This document shows positions 33,234 to 40,020 of a DNA stretch of 42,335 nt, piece after piece. The DNA is from Solirubrobacterales bacterium (GTDB taxonomy: Bacteria; Actinomycetota; Thermoleophilia; Solirubrobacterales; 70-9). The notes below the pieces were generated by a model that saw only the letters and a list, made by a program, of their open reading frames with translations, made no database searches and had not been told where the DNA came from. The stretch spans positions 1-42,335 of the forward strand of contig JAGQUR010000087.1 in the NCBI GenBank assembly GCA_020438395.1, written 5' to 3'. Numbering within the stretch: the stretch's first letter is position 1; every line of letters begins with the position of its first letter. Position numbers and translations under genes: made by a program.

Positions 33234-34028
33234 TCAGGTCGGAACGTCGGCGGCAGACATCTGGTCGGCCGGCCGGGCGAGGCTGCCATAGCGGTTGCGG
33301 ACCACAAGGATCCAGACGACTCCGCCGATCATCATCGCCAGACTCTCGAGCTGGGCCGCCGTCAGCCCGAGGGCCACGTCCGTGTTGCGGCGGAGGAACT
33401 CGACCAGGAACCGCTCTGCGCCCGCGTAGATCAGGTAGATCGCGAAGAGGATCCCCAGCCGGAACCTATTCCTCAGTCGCCAGAGGATGTATGCGCCGAG
33501 CCCCATGGTCAGGGTCTCGTAGATCGGGGTCGGGTGGACCGTCACCCCGGGCGGGGTCGGGACGGTGCCGTCGGGATAGCCCATCGCCCAGGGGCCATCC
33601 CAGGGCTTGCCGTAGTCACCATCGCCGGAGAGCTGGCAGCCGATCCGGCCCACCGCGTAACCGGCAGCAAGGGCCGGCGCCGCTGTGTCGAGCAGCCAGA
33701 GGTTCAGGAACTTGCGCCACCAGGCCCAGAGGATCACCCCGATCGCGCCACCCAGGGCACCGCCGTACCAGGTCAGTCCGGAGCCGGAAAAGATGTTGCC
33801 GAGCAGGTCGTCCTTGACGTCGGAGTAGTTGTCGACGATGAAGTAGAGCCGGGCCCCGATCAGGCCGCCGATCAGCGCCGCGAACACCATCTCGTAGGCC
33901 CAGTCCGGCGGTTTGCCGATCTCGCCCAGCCGCATGTGCACTATCCATCCGGAAACGACGAAGGCGGCCGCGAAAGCGAGACCGAAGGTCTGCAGGGTCA
34001 CGGGGCCGAGGGAGATCTCCGGAATCAC
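33234..34028 (-). CDS. lgt: Prolipoprotein diacylglyceryl transferase
   Basis: A 264-residue membrane enzyme with about seven spans that transfers diacylglyceryl from phosphatidylglycerol to the lipobox cysteine of prolipoproteins. The Lgt signature GRIGCQLSGDGDYG is at about 140-153, including the essential Arg-Gly region, and the WYGGALGG loop precedes it. The length is normal. It would process the lipoproteins seen here (PotD, 12675, 12856). The start is GTG at 34028, 7 bases after a TAGGGT -10. The gene lies between tRNA-Val and tRNA-Glu, both on the same strand. Confidence 0.93.
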   Translation of the reverse strand: MIPEISLGPVTLQTFGLAFAAAFVVSGWIVHMRLGEIGKPPDWAYEMVFAALIGGLIGARLYFIVDNYSDVKDDLLGNIFSGSGLTWYGGALGGAIGVILWAWWRKFLNLWLLDTAAPALAAGYAVGRIGCQLSGDGDYGKPWDGPWAMGYPDGTVPTPPGVTVHPTPIYETLTMGLGAYILWRLRNRFRLGILFAIYLIYAGAERFLVEFLRRNTDVALGLTAAQLESLAMMIGGVVWILVVRNRYGSLARPADQMSAADVPT

Positions 34029-34035
34029 CTGCCTG

Positions 34036-34041
34036 ACCCTA
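34036..34041 (-). promoter_or_regulatory. -10 element, leaderless GTG start of lgt
   Basis: On the minus strand TAGGGT ends 7 bases before the GTG at 34028. Confidence 0.45.
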
Positions 34042-34065
34042 CCGATGCCCGTTCATCGCGAGGAG

Positions 34066-34137
34066 TAGCCCCGGCGGGAGTCGAACCCGCGCTACCAGGT
34101 TGAAAACCTGACGTGCTAACCGTTACACCACGGGGCC
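34066..34137 (-). tRNA. tRNA-Glu (TTC)
   Basis: A 72-base cloverleaf on the minus strand. The acceptor GGCCCCG pairs with CGGGGCT (one G-T pair), the anticodon stem TCAGG/CCTGG encloses TTTTCAA (anticodon TTC), and the T-arm is GCGGGTTCGACTCCCGC. The discriminator is A. CCA is not encoded. Confidence 0.94.
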
Positions 34138-34182
34138 GCGCGGCGGACATTCTCTCAGTTGGAGGCGATCAGCGGCGCGCCG

Positions 34183-35076
34183 TCAACCGACGAGCAGGTA
34201 CTCGAGCAGGGCCTTCTGGGCGTGGAGCCGGTTCTCGGCCTGGTCCCAGACCGCGCTGCGCTCTCCGTAGAGGACGTCGGCGGTGATCTCCTCGCCGGGA
34301 TGGGCCGGAAGGCAATGCATCACGATTGTCTCGTGCTTCGCATGTGAAAGCAGGTGGCCGTCGATCCGGTACGGGGCGAGATCGGCCCGCCGCTGTGCGG
34401 CGCTCTCCTCGTCGCCCATGCTGACCCAGACGTCTCCGTAGATCGCGTCGGCCCCGCTGACCGCCTCGATCGGGTCCTCGGTCAGCCTTGCCGGCACCTC
34501 GGATTCGAGCTGGTAGCCGGACGGAGCCGCGACGACCACTTCGACCCCGGTCAGTGAACCGGCCACGGCCAGCGAACGGGCGACGTTGTTGCCGTCACCC
34601 ACATAGGCCACCTTCAGCCCATTGAGATCACCGAAGCGCTGCTTCAGCGTCTGCAGGTCGGCCAGGGCCTGGCAGGGGTGGTAGAGCGGGGTCAGGGCGT
34701 TGATCACCGGCACGCTCGCGTGCTCGGCCAGGGAAACCACATTCTCGTGGCTGCCCGAACGGATCACGATCGCCGCCACGAAACGCGAAAGCACCCGGGA
34801 GGTGTCCTCGACGGACTCGCCGCGCGAGAGCTGCATCTCGCTGCCTCGCAGAACCACCGGATGGCCGCCGAGTTCCGCCGTGCCGACCTCGAAAGAGATC
34901 CGGGTCCTGGTCGAAGGCTTCTCGAAGAGCATCGCGATCGACTTGCCGGTCAGAGCCGAGCCGCCCTCCTGCGGGCGCCCGGCCCTGAGTTCCTCGGCCC
35001 GGTCGATCAGGGTGACAAGCCGGCCACCGGAGATCTCGCCGCCGTCGATGAAGTGTCTGGGTCGCGTTTCGGTCAA
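34183..35076 (-). CDS. argF: Ornithine carbamoyltransferase
   Basis: A 297-residue enzyme of arginine synthesis making citrulline from ornithine and carbamoyl phosphate. The carbamoyl-phosphate motif EKPSTRTRISFE, HPCQALADLQTL and the ornithine-site HCLPAHPGEE are all intact, which separates it from aspartate carbamoyltransferase. Start choice: TTG at 35076 begins the conserved sequence (TETRPRHF) and lies 7 bases after TAGTAT. A longer frame from an ATG at 35133 would add 19 unconserved residues and overlap the divergent methyltransferase gene. No other arg gene is adjacent. Its product feeds the arginine pool used by the decarboxylase at 13469, but a direct link is speculative. Confidence 0.92.
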   Translation of the reverse strand: MTETRPRHFIDGGEISGGRLVTLIDRAEELRAGRPQEGGSALTGKSIAMLFEKPSTRTRISFEVGTAELGGHPVVLRGSEMQLSRGESVEDTSRVLSRFVAAIVIRSGSHENVVSLAEHASVPVINALTPLYHPCQALADLQTLKQRFGDLNGLKVAYVGDGNNVARSLAVAGSLTGVEVVVAAPSGYQLESEVPARLTEDPIEAVSGADAIYGDVWVSMGDEESAAQRRADLAPYRIDGHLLSHAKHETIVMHCLPAHPGEEITADVLYGERSAVWDQAENRLHAQKALLEYLLVG

Positions 35077-35083
35077 GGGGGAA

Positions 35084-35089
35084 ATACTA
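35084..35089 (-). promoter_or_regulatory. -10 element, leaderless TTG start of argF
   Basis: On the minus strand TAGTAT ends 7 bases before the TTG at 35076. No ribosome site is present, only a C-tract. Confidence 0.5.
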
Positions 35090-35123
35090 AGCCCGCTTTC
35101 AGCCTGAGATAGTTGTGGGTCCA

Positions 35124-36557
35124 ATGTCTGCAATTAAGCCCTCCACTCCCCCGGCCCGCCTCAGGCGAGGCGAGACCTTCGAAGGGGAAATCGAAACCCT
35201 CGCCTACGGCGGCCGCGGCATCGCCCGGCCCGGCGGCTATGTGGTTTTCGTGAGTGGCGGCCTGCCCGGTGACCGGGTGCTGGCCGAGGTCACGAAGTCC
35301 AAGCGGGGTTACGCGGAAGCGGTCGCCCTCGAACTCCTTGCCCCGAGCCCGGACCGGCTGCCGAACGTGGACGAGCATCAGGGCGAGGCCTGCCCCGGAG
35401 CTTCCTGGCAGGGCCTTGCCTACGAAAAGCAGCTCGCCTTCAAGGAGGCCCACGTCGCCGACGCCCTGACTCGCATCGGCAAGCTGGGGGATGTCAACAT
35501 CGACCCGATCATCGGCGCCGATGAGCAGTGGCGGTACCGCAACAAGGTCGAATACTCCTTCGGTGAACAGGACGGCGAGCTGGTTCTCGGTTTCCGGCCG
35601 CAGGGGCGCTGGGACGAGGTGCTGGACATCGAGGACTGCCACCTTTCCTCCGAGGCGACCAACCAGGCCCGCAACGAGGTACTCGCCTGGGCCCGGGCCG
35701 AGGGCCTGAATGCCTACGACCCGCATGACCATCGCGGCATCCTGCGCAACCTGATCGTGCGGGAAGGCCGCCGGACCGGCCAGATCCAGACCCGTCTGGT
35801 CACCTCCAGGGGAGACTTCCCCCGGCCGCCGGTCGATCTCCACACGATCATCGACGGGCCCTCCGGCTCGACCTCGGGTCCGACCGGCGCGCTCGGCGAA
35901 GAGACGCTGCGCGAGCGGATCTTCGATCTCGACATCGAACTTTCGCATGACTCCTTCTTCCAGACCAACACCGAGATGGCGGAGAAGCTCTACGGCCTGG
36001 CCGCCGAATACGCCGACCTGACCGGAACCGAAAAACTCTTCGACCTCTACTGCGGGGTCGGCACGATCGGCCTCAGCATGGCCCGCCAGGCGGGGCAGGT
36101 CTGGGGCCTGGAAATCGTTCCCGACGCGATCGAGAACGCGAAACGGAACGCGAAGGCGAACGGGATCACGAACGCCCGCTTCGTCGCCGCCAACGCCCGT
36201 ACCGGGATGCGGCCGCTGATCGAGGAAGCGGGGCGACCCGACGTGGTGACGATCGACCCGCCCCGGGCCGGCCTCTCGGCCAAGATCGTGCGACGGCTGA
36301 TCGAATGCGAGGCCCGCCGGATCGTCTACATCTCATGCAACCCGACCACGCTGGCCCCGAACGCGGCCCAGCTGGTCGAGGCCGGCTATAGGCTGACCCG
36401 CGTGAGACCGGTCGACATGTTCCCGCAGACCCCCCACATCGAATGCGTCGCCCAGTTCGACCTGATCGGCGAGGTGAAGTACGTCGAATCCCCCAGCGAC
36501 CGCAAGCGTCGCGAACGAGACGAGCGGCGACAGGCCGCGAAGGAGGCAGGCCAGTGA
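35124..36557 (+). CDS. TrmA/RlmD-family RNA (uracil-C5) methyltransferase with TRAM domain
   Basis: A 477-residue SAM-dependent enzyme that methylates C5 of a uridine in rRNA or tRNA. An N-terminal TRAM domain (about 12-70, ETLAYGGRGIARPGGYVVFV) is followed by the catalytic domain: FFQTNTEMAEKLY, the SAM loop DLYCGVGTIGL (about 308-318), DPPRAGL, and the catalytic Cys in ISCNPTTL (about 396-403). The four-Cys iron-sulfur site of RlmD/TrmA relatives is not recognisable; only one Cys (EACPGASWQ) lies in that region. The start is ATG 35124; a GTG at 35115 is also possible. It overlaps the next gene by GTGA. The exact RNA target cannot be told by sequence. Confidence 0.88.
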   Translation: MSAIKPSTPPARLRRGETFEGEIETLAYGGRGIARPGGYVVFVSGGLPGDRVLAEVTKSKRGYAEAVALELLAPSPDRLPNVDEHQGEACPGASWQGLAYEKQLAFKEAHVADALTRIGKLGDVNIDPIIGADEQWRYRNKVEYSFGEQDGELVLGFRPQGRWDEVLDIEDCHLSSEATNQARNEVLAWARAEGLNAYDPHDHRGILRNLIVREGRRTGQIQTRLVTSRGDFPRPPVDLHTIIDGPSGSTSGPTGALGEETLRERIFDLDIELSHDSFFQTNTEMAEKLYGLAAEYADLTGTEKLFDLYCGVGTIGLSMARQAGQVWGLEIVPDAIENAKRNAKANGITNARFVAANARTGMRPLIEEAGRPDVVTIDPPRAGLSAKIVRRLIECEARRIVYISCNPTTLAPNAAQLVEAGYRLTRVRPVDMFPQTPHIECVAQFDLIGEVKYVESPSDRKRRERDERRQAAKEAGQ

Positions 36558-37348
36558 ACCGTCCCGCACAGAAGCGCGCCTTCGGAGTCGCCGCCGGATT
36601 GCCGGAAGAGGTCTGCGGCCCCCTGGCAGCCGCCTGCGAGGAAGCAGGCTACGCCTCGATCTGGGCCAACGACCATCCTTTGGCCAAGGGCCTCGAAACC
36701 CTGGCCGAGTTCGCCAAGGCCGCCAGCGGAATCGAGCTCGGTGTGGCGGTGATCGCGCTGGACCGGCAGAGCCCGGATGACATCGCGACCGACATCGACC
36801 GGCTGGGGCTCGACCCATCCCGCCTCTGGATCGGCGTCGGCGCCGGTTTCACGAAGAAGCCGCTCACCTTCATGACCGAGAAGATCGGGGAACTCCGGGA
36901 GAAGCTGCCCGGGGTGCGCCTCGTGATGGCGGCGATGGGACCGAAGATGTGCGCGCTCGCCGGGAGCAGCTACGACGGGGCCTTCTTCAACTGGATGACC
37001 CCGGAGTTCGCCGCGGGCGCCCGGACCCAGGTCGAGGCGGGTGCCGCGGACGCCGGTCATGACACCCCTCCGGTCTTCGGTTACGTCCGCACCGCGGTCG
37101 GACCGGACGCAACCGAACGGCTGGCCAAGGAAGAGTCCTTCTACCGGGACCTGCACGACGGCTACCGAAACCACTTCGCCCGTCTCGGCGAGCCGGAGGG
37201 AACCGTCGGGGTGGCCGCCAGTGACGCGGCGGATGTCCAGCAGAAGCTGGCCGCCTACGAGGCGCTTGACGTGGTCGTGGTCCGCGGTCTCGCCTCGGCC
37301 CGGGTCGAACCGATGGTCGAACTGGCCCGGGCCGCCGCCCCGGCCTGA
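36554..37348 (+). CDS. LLM-class (luciferase-like, F420/FMN) oxidoreductase
   Basis: A 264-residue TIM-barrel protein of the bacterial luciferase-like family. Marks are AACEEAGYASIWANDHPLAK near the N-terminus, an ELGVAVIALDRQSPDDIATD strand-loop and WIGVGAGF (about 94-101), which is the cofactor-phosphate region in F420-dependent relatives. The protein is shorter than the usual 300-350 residues, mainly because a substrate insertion is missing. The GTG start is embedded in the methyltransferase stop (GTGA), so the two are co-translated. Cofactor F420 is likely in an actinobacterium but not demonstrable here. Substrate unknown. Confidence 0.82.
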   Translation: MNRPAQKRAFGVAAGLPEEVCGPLAAACEEAGYASIWANDHPLAKGLETLAEFAKAASGIELGVAVIALDRQSPDDIATDIDRLGLDPSRLWIGVGAGFTKKPLTFMTEKIGELREKLPGVRLVMAAMGPKMCALAGSSYDGAFFNWMTPEFAAGARTQVEAGAADAGHDTPPVFGYVRTAVGPDATERLAKEESFYRDLHDGYRNHFARLGEPEGTVGVAASDAADVQQKLAAYEALDVVVVRGLASARVEPMVELARAAAPA

Positions 37349-37422
37349 ACCGCTGACCAAAAAGCCCCGCAAATCCCCATAAGGAGCGGTTTTCCGCCGG
37401 TCCGTCTGGTTGGATTCCGGCG

Positions 37423-38028
37423 ATGTCAGTACCGCCCCTCGATCCTGCGACCAGTCCCCCGACACCGCCCGATGACCCGGGCGGGATGAACGTCGATCGT
37501 CCCCGTACCCCGGCCGCGATGATCGGCTGGTCGATCTTCGCCAGCCGCTGGATCCAGGCCCCGCTCTACATAGGTCTGATCGTTGCCCAGGCCGTATACG
37601 TCATCAAGTTCTGGAAACAGCTGGTCCACCTGGTCAGCGATTTCGGGTCGATCAGCGAAAACGACGTGATGCTGATCGTGCTCGGCCTGGTCGACGTGGT
37701 GATGATCGCCAACCTGCTGATCATGGTGATCATCGGCGGCTACGAGACCTTCGTCTCACGGATCAAGATGGAAAACCATCCGGACCAGCCCGAGTGGCTC
37801 TCCCATGTGAACGCGAACGTGCTGAAGGTGAAGCTGGCGATGGCGATCGTCGGCATCTCCTCGATCCACCTGCTCAAGACCTTCATCGAATACGGCGGCG
37901 CCGACACCGGACTGACTTCAACCGAAGTGATGTGGCAGACGATCATCCATGCGGTCTTTGTCCTTTCCGCGATAGGCCTTGCCTATATCGACCGTTTCCT
38001 CTCGCCCACCAGAGAAGACGGGCTCTGA
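37423..38028 (+). CDS. UPF0114/YqhA-family membrane protein
   Basis: A 201-residue protein with a Pro/Asp-rich N-terminus (about 1-35) followed by about four membrane helices. SRWIQAPLYIGLIVAQAVYV, LGLVDVVMIANLLIMVIIGG, YETFVSRI and KVKLAMAIVGISSIHLLKTF are characteristic of the conserved but functionally uncharacterised YqhA/UPF0114 family. The C-terminus is cytoplasmic and basic-acidic. The gene stands alone; TTGGAT ends 7 bases before the ATG, a weak version of the leaderless pattern seen at other genes. Confidence 0.87.
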   Translation: MSVPPLDPATSPPTPPDDPGGMNVDRPRTPAAMIGWSIFASRWIQAPLYIGLIVAQAVYVIKFWKQLVHLVSDFGSISENDVMLIVLGLVDVVMIANLLIMVIIGGYETFVSRIKMENHPDQPEWLSHVNANVLKVKLAMAIVGISSIHLLKTFIEYGGADTGLTSTEVMWQTIIHAVFVLSAIGLAYIDRFLSPTREDGL

Positions 38029-38093
38029 GCCCCGGGCCGCGATCGGCCCCGCTGGCTGATCGGCGTCCTGGAATAGCGGAGCCGACAGGCGGG

Positions 38094-38099
38094 TAGAGT
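38094..38099 (+). promoter_or_regulatory. -10 element, leaderless start of ABM-cupin gene
   Basis: TAGAGT ends 6 bases before the ATG at 38106. No ribosome site. Confidence 0.5.
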
Positions 38100-38105
38100 C
38101 CGCAC

Positions 38106-38831
38106 ATGCCCGATCGCGAGAAGATTTCCCGTTACGCCAAGGCCACCGCGAAGCCAGACAAGGGAGGTGAGCTCGCCGGGATACTGCTCGAGGCGGCCGA
38201 GGCCAACCGGGCCTTCGAGGGCTGTCTCCAGTACGAGGTGCACCAGTCGGTCTTCGACGCGGACACGGTCTGGGTGACCGAGGCCTGGGCCGACCAGGAG
38301 ACCATGAAGGCCTCGCTCGAGGACGAGGACAACCGGGAACTTATCTCCAGGGCCCGGCCGCTGATCGAGGACATGGAAGTGATCGAACTGGTGCCGCTCG
38401 GTGGCATCGAAGCGCGGCTGGCCAACCCGCGCGCCGCGACCCCGAAACCCGGCTACGGGCTCGTTCAGGTCGACGAGGTCAAGGACTCCGCGAAGGAACA
38501 CGGGCTCGAGTCGATCCAGGAAGCCCGGTTCGCGATAGGCGACCTCGATGCGAGTCAGGTCGGAGTCACCCACTTCCGGATTCATCCCGACCAGCGCCAG
38601 CCTTTCGGCCACCACCACGACAAGGCCGAGGAGGTCTACTTTGTGGTCTCCGGTTCAGGGCGGGCCAAGCTCGACGACGAGATCGTCGAGCTGAAGGAGG
38701 GCAGCCTGCTCCGGGTCGGGCCCGAGGTCACGAGATGCTTCGAAGCCGGCCCGCAAGGAATGGAATACCTGGCGATGGGCCAGCATTTCTCCGGCGACGG
38801 CGGAGTCGAACCCGGCTGGTGGAGCGACTGA
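38106..38831 (+). CDS. ABM-domain/cupin fusion protein
   Basis: A 241-residue cytoplasmic protein with two domains. Residues about 4-98 match antibiotic-biosynthesis-monooxygenase (ABM) proteins: GELAGILLEAAEANRAFEGC and YEVHQSVFDADTVWVTEAWA. Residues about 140-235 form a cupin: RQPFGHHHDKAEEVYFVVSG supplies a His-His...Glu metal motif, and EGSLLRVGPEVTRCFEAG carries the second cupin motif, where the usual His may be missing. ABM domains are often cofactor-free oxygenases or small sensing dimers, while cupins bind a metal. A single-chain fusion could act on a quinone-like metabolite, but no substrate is indicated. Confidence 0.83.
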   Translation: MPDREKISRYAKATAKPDKGGELAGILLEAAEANRAFEGCLQYEVHQSVFDADTVWVTEAWADQETMKASLEDEDNRELISRARPLIEDMEVIELVPLGGIEARLANPRAATPKPGYGLVQVDEVKDSAKEHGLESIQEARFAIGDLDASQVGVTHFRIHPDQRQPFGHHHDKAEEVYFVVSGSGRAKLDDEIVELKEGSLLRVGPEVTRCFEAGPQGMEYLAMGQHFSGDGGVEPGWWSD

Positions 38832-38911
38832 GCTCCAACCCGGGCGCTAGTCCACCGTCGCCCCGCCCTCGCCAACCAGAGCTACATTTTAAGCGGCTAG
38901 AGACCCGCGAA

Positions 38912-39313
38912 TCAGTCCCAGCCGCCCGTGGCATCGTTGGTTCCGGCCCATTGAATGATGTCGATCAAGATCCACACGACGTAAGCGAACACCGCGAGCA
39001 CAAGAAGGGCGCCCACCACTCCCAGAACTATTCCGACTGTGGAAGCGAACTTGCCTCGGTCGGTGGCTCCCCGCCGAATGTCGATCCAGCCGATCGAGCC
39101 GAGAAACACGGCAATTGCGCCGAGAAAGAGACCGATAAAGGCAAGGCCGGCCCAGTAGTTTTCGACCCAGTCATCGGTGCTGCCCTGCCAGAGGCCGATC
39201 ACGAGCACCAACGAACTTGACAGGCCCAGCGCCCCGATAAGCAGCGAAGCTATTGACTTCCGATTGCCATTGACTGGCTTCGGCCCGATCACTTCATGTT
39301 CAAGGGTCGCCAT
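38912..39313 (-). CDS. Small membrane protein, DUF4190-like
   Basis: A 133-residue protein with three hydrophobic segments (about 24-44, 53-77 and 87-115). The arrangement GLFLGAIAVFLGSIGWIDIR followed by ATDRGKFASTVGIVLGVVGA resembles DUF4190-type proteins, in which small membrane hairpins flank a basic loop. The similarity is by eye. The ATG at 39313 lies 6 bases after TAGGAT and has no ribosome site. It follows the UDG-like gene on the same strand but has its own promoter. Confidence 0.75.
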   Translation of the reverse strand: MATLEHEVIGPKPVNGNRKSIASLLIGALGLSSSLVLVIGLWQGSTDDWVENYWAGLAFIGLFLGAIAVFLGSIGWIDIRRGATDRGKFASTVGIVLGVVGALLVLAVFAYVVWILIDIIQWAGTNDATGGWD

Positions 39314-39319
39314 GCCGGA

Positions 39320-39325
39320 ATCCTA
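39320..39325 (-). promoter_or_regulatory. -10 element, leaderless start of small membrane protein
   Basis: On the minus strand TAGGAT ends 6 bases before the ATG at 39313. TAGCCA lies 17 bases upstream and could serve as -35. Confidence 0.5.
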
Positions 39326-39345
39326 AGCGCCGGCGGGCATCCTGG

Positions 39346-40020
39346 CTAGTAGGGCGGAAGGTCGTCGTGCCAGCGGCCGAGGGTGCGGAAGGCTCGCCAG
39401 AAGCGGCGCTTGGCGGTCTCCTCGTCGAGCGCGCCGTCGATGTCCGGGGTGAAGAGGGCGTCGCAGGCGGGGGTGAAGGCCTGGATCTCTCCTTCGCGGG
39501 CGTCGAGGGGACGGGCCAGCGGCAGGGCGAGGCTGTTGATCGTCTCCAGGGCGGGCTCGCCCATCACCACGACGACCCGGGGCTGGACGATGTTGAACTC
39601 GTCGGCCAGGCGGGCGACGCATTCGGGGTCGGCCTGGGCCGGGTCCTCGACCGGGCACTTGGCGCAGACGGTCCCGTAGATCACCATCGGGTCGATGCTC
39701 AGCCGCTTGAAGGACTTCATCAGCGCGTTGCCGGCGCGACCGTAGTAGGCGACGCCCTCCTCGACCTCGGCGGTGGTCGGTGAGAACTTGACCAGCATGA
39801 TGTCCGCCTGCGGGTGGCCCGAGCCGAGCACCGGCATCACCCGGGTCGCCAGGCAGGCGTCGCAGCTCTGCAGATCACGGCTGAGCTGGTTCAGCTCCCG
39901 GATCGCACGTTCAAGGTATTTCTCTTTGATCTCGTTATCGGTCGCAGGCATCGCTTGAGCTTCTTTTGACGCTTCCGGCGGCGCTCCTGCCGGATCCCGG
40001 CTGTCACCGGGCGGATGCAT
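39346..40020 (-). CDS. UDG-superfamily-like protein with degenerate catalytic motifs
   Basis: A 224-residue protein with the outline of family 4 uracil-DNA glycosylase. Four cysteines (SCDAC, AKCP and DPEC) match the spacing of the [4Fe-4S] ligands, and YYGRAGNALMKSF and VVVVMGEPALETI match the conserved core. The two catalytic motifs are not canonical: the GEAPG loop is replaced by VKFSPTT, and the HPS/HPA loop by AFTPACD. The protein may therefore bind DNA without glycosylase activity, or act differently. The start ATG 40020 overlaps the stop of the upstream glycosyltransferase gene as TGATG, arguing for translational coupling; a later ATG (MPATDNEI, 39952) is possible. Confidence 0.78.
   Translation of the reverse strand: MHPPGDSRDPAGAPPEASKEAQAMPATDNEIKEKYLERAIRELNQLSRDLQSCDACLATRVMPVLGSGHPQADIMLVKFSPTTAEVEEGVAYYGRAGNALMKSFKRLSIDPMVIYGTVCAKCPVEDPAQADPECVARLADEFNIVQPRVVVVMGEPALETINSLALPLARPLDAREGEIQAFTPACDALFTPDIDGALDEETAKRRFWRAFRTLGRWHDDLPPY

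Noticed and set aside
33091..34137. The three tRNA genes as integration sites
   Set aside because: No integrase gene or duplicated tRNA 3' end is seen near any of them.
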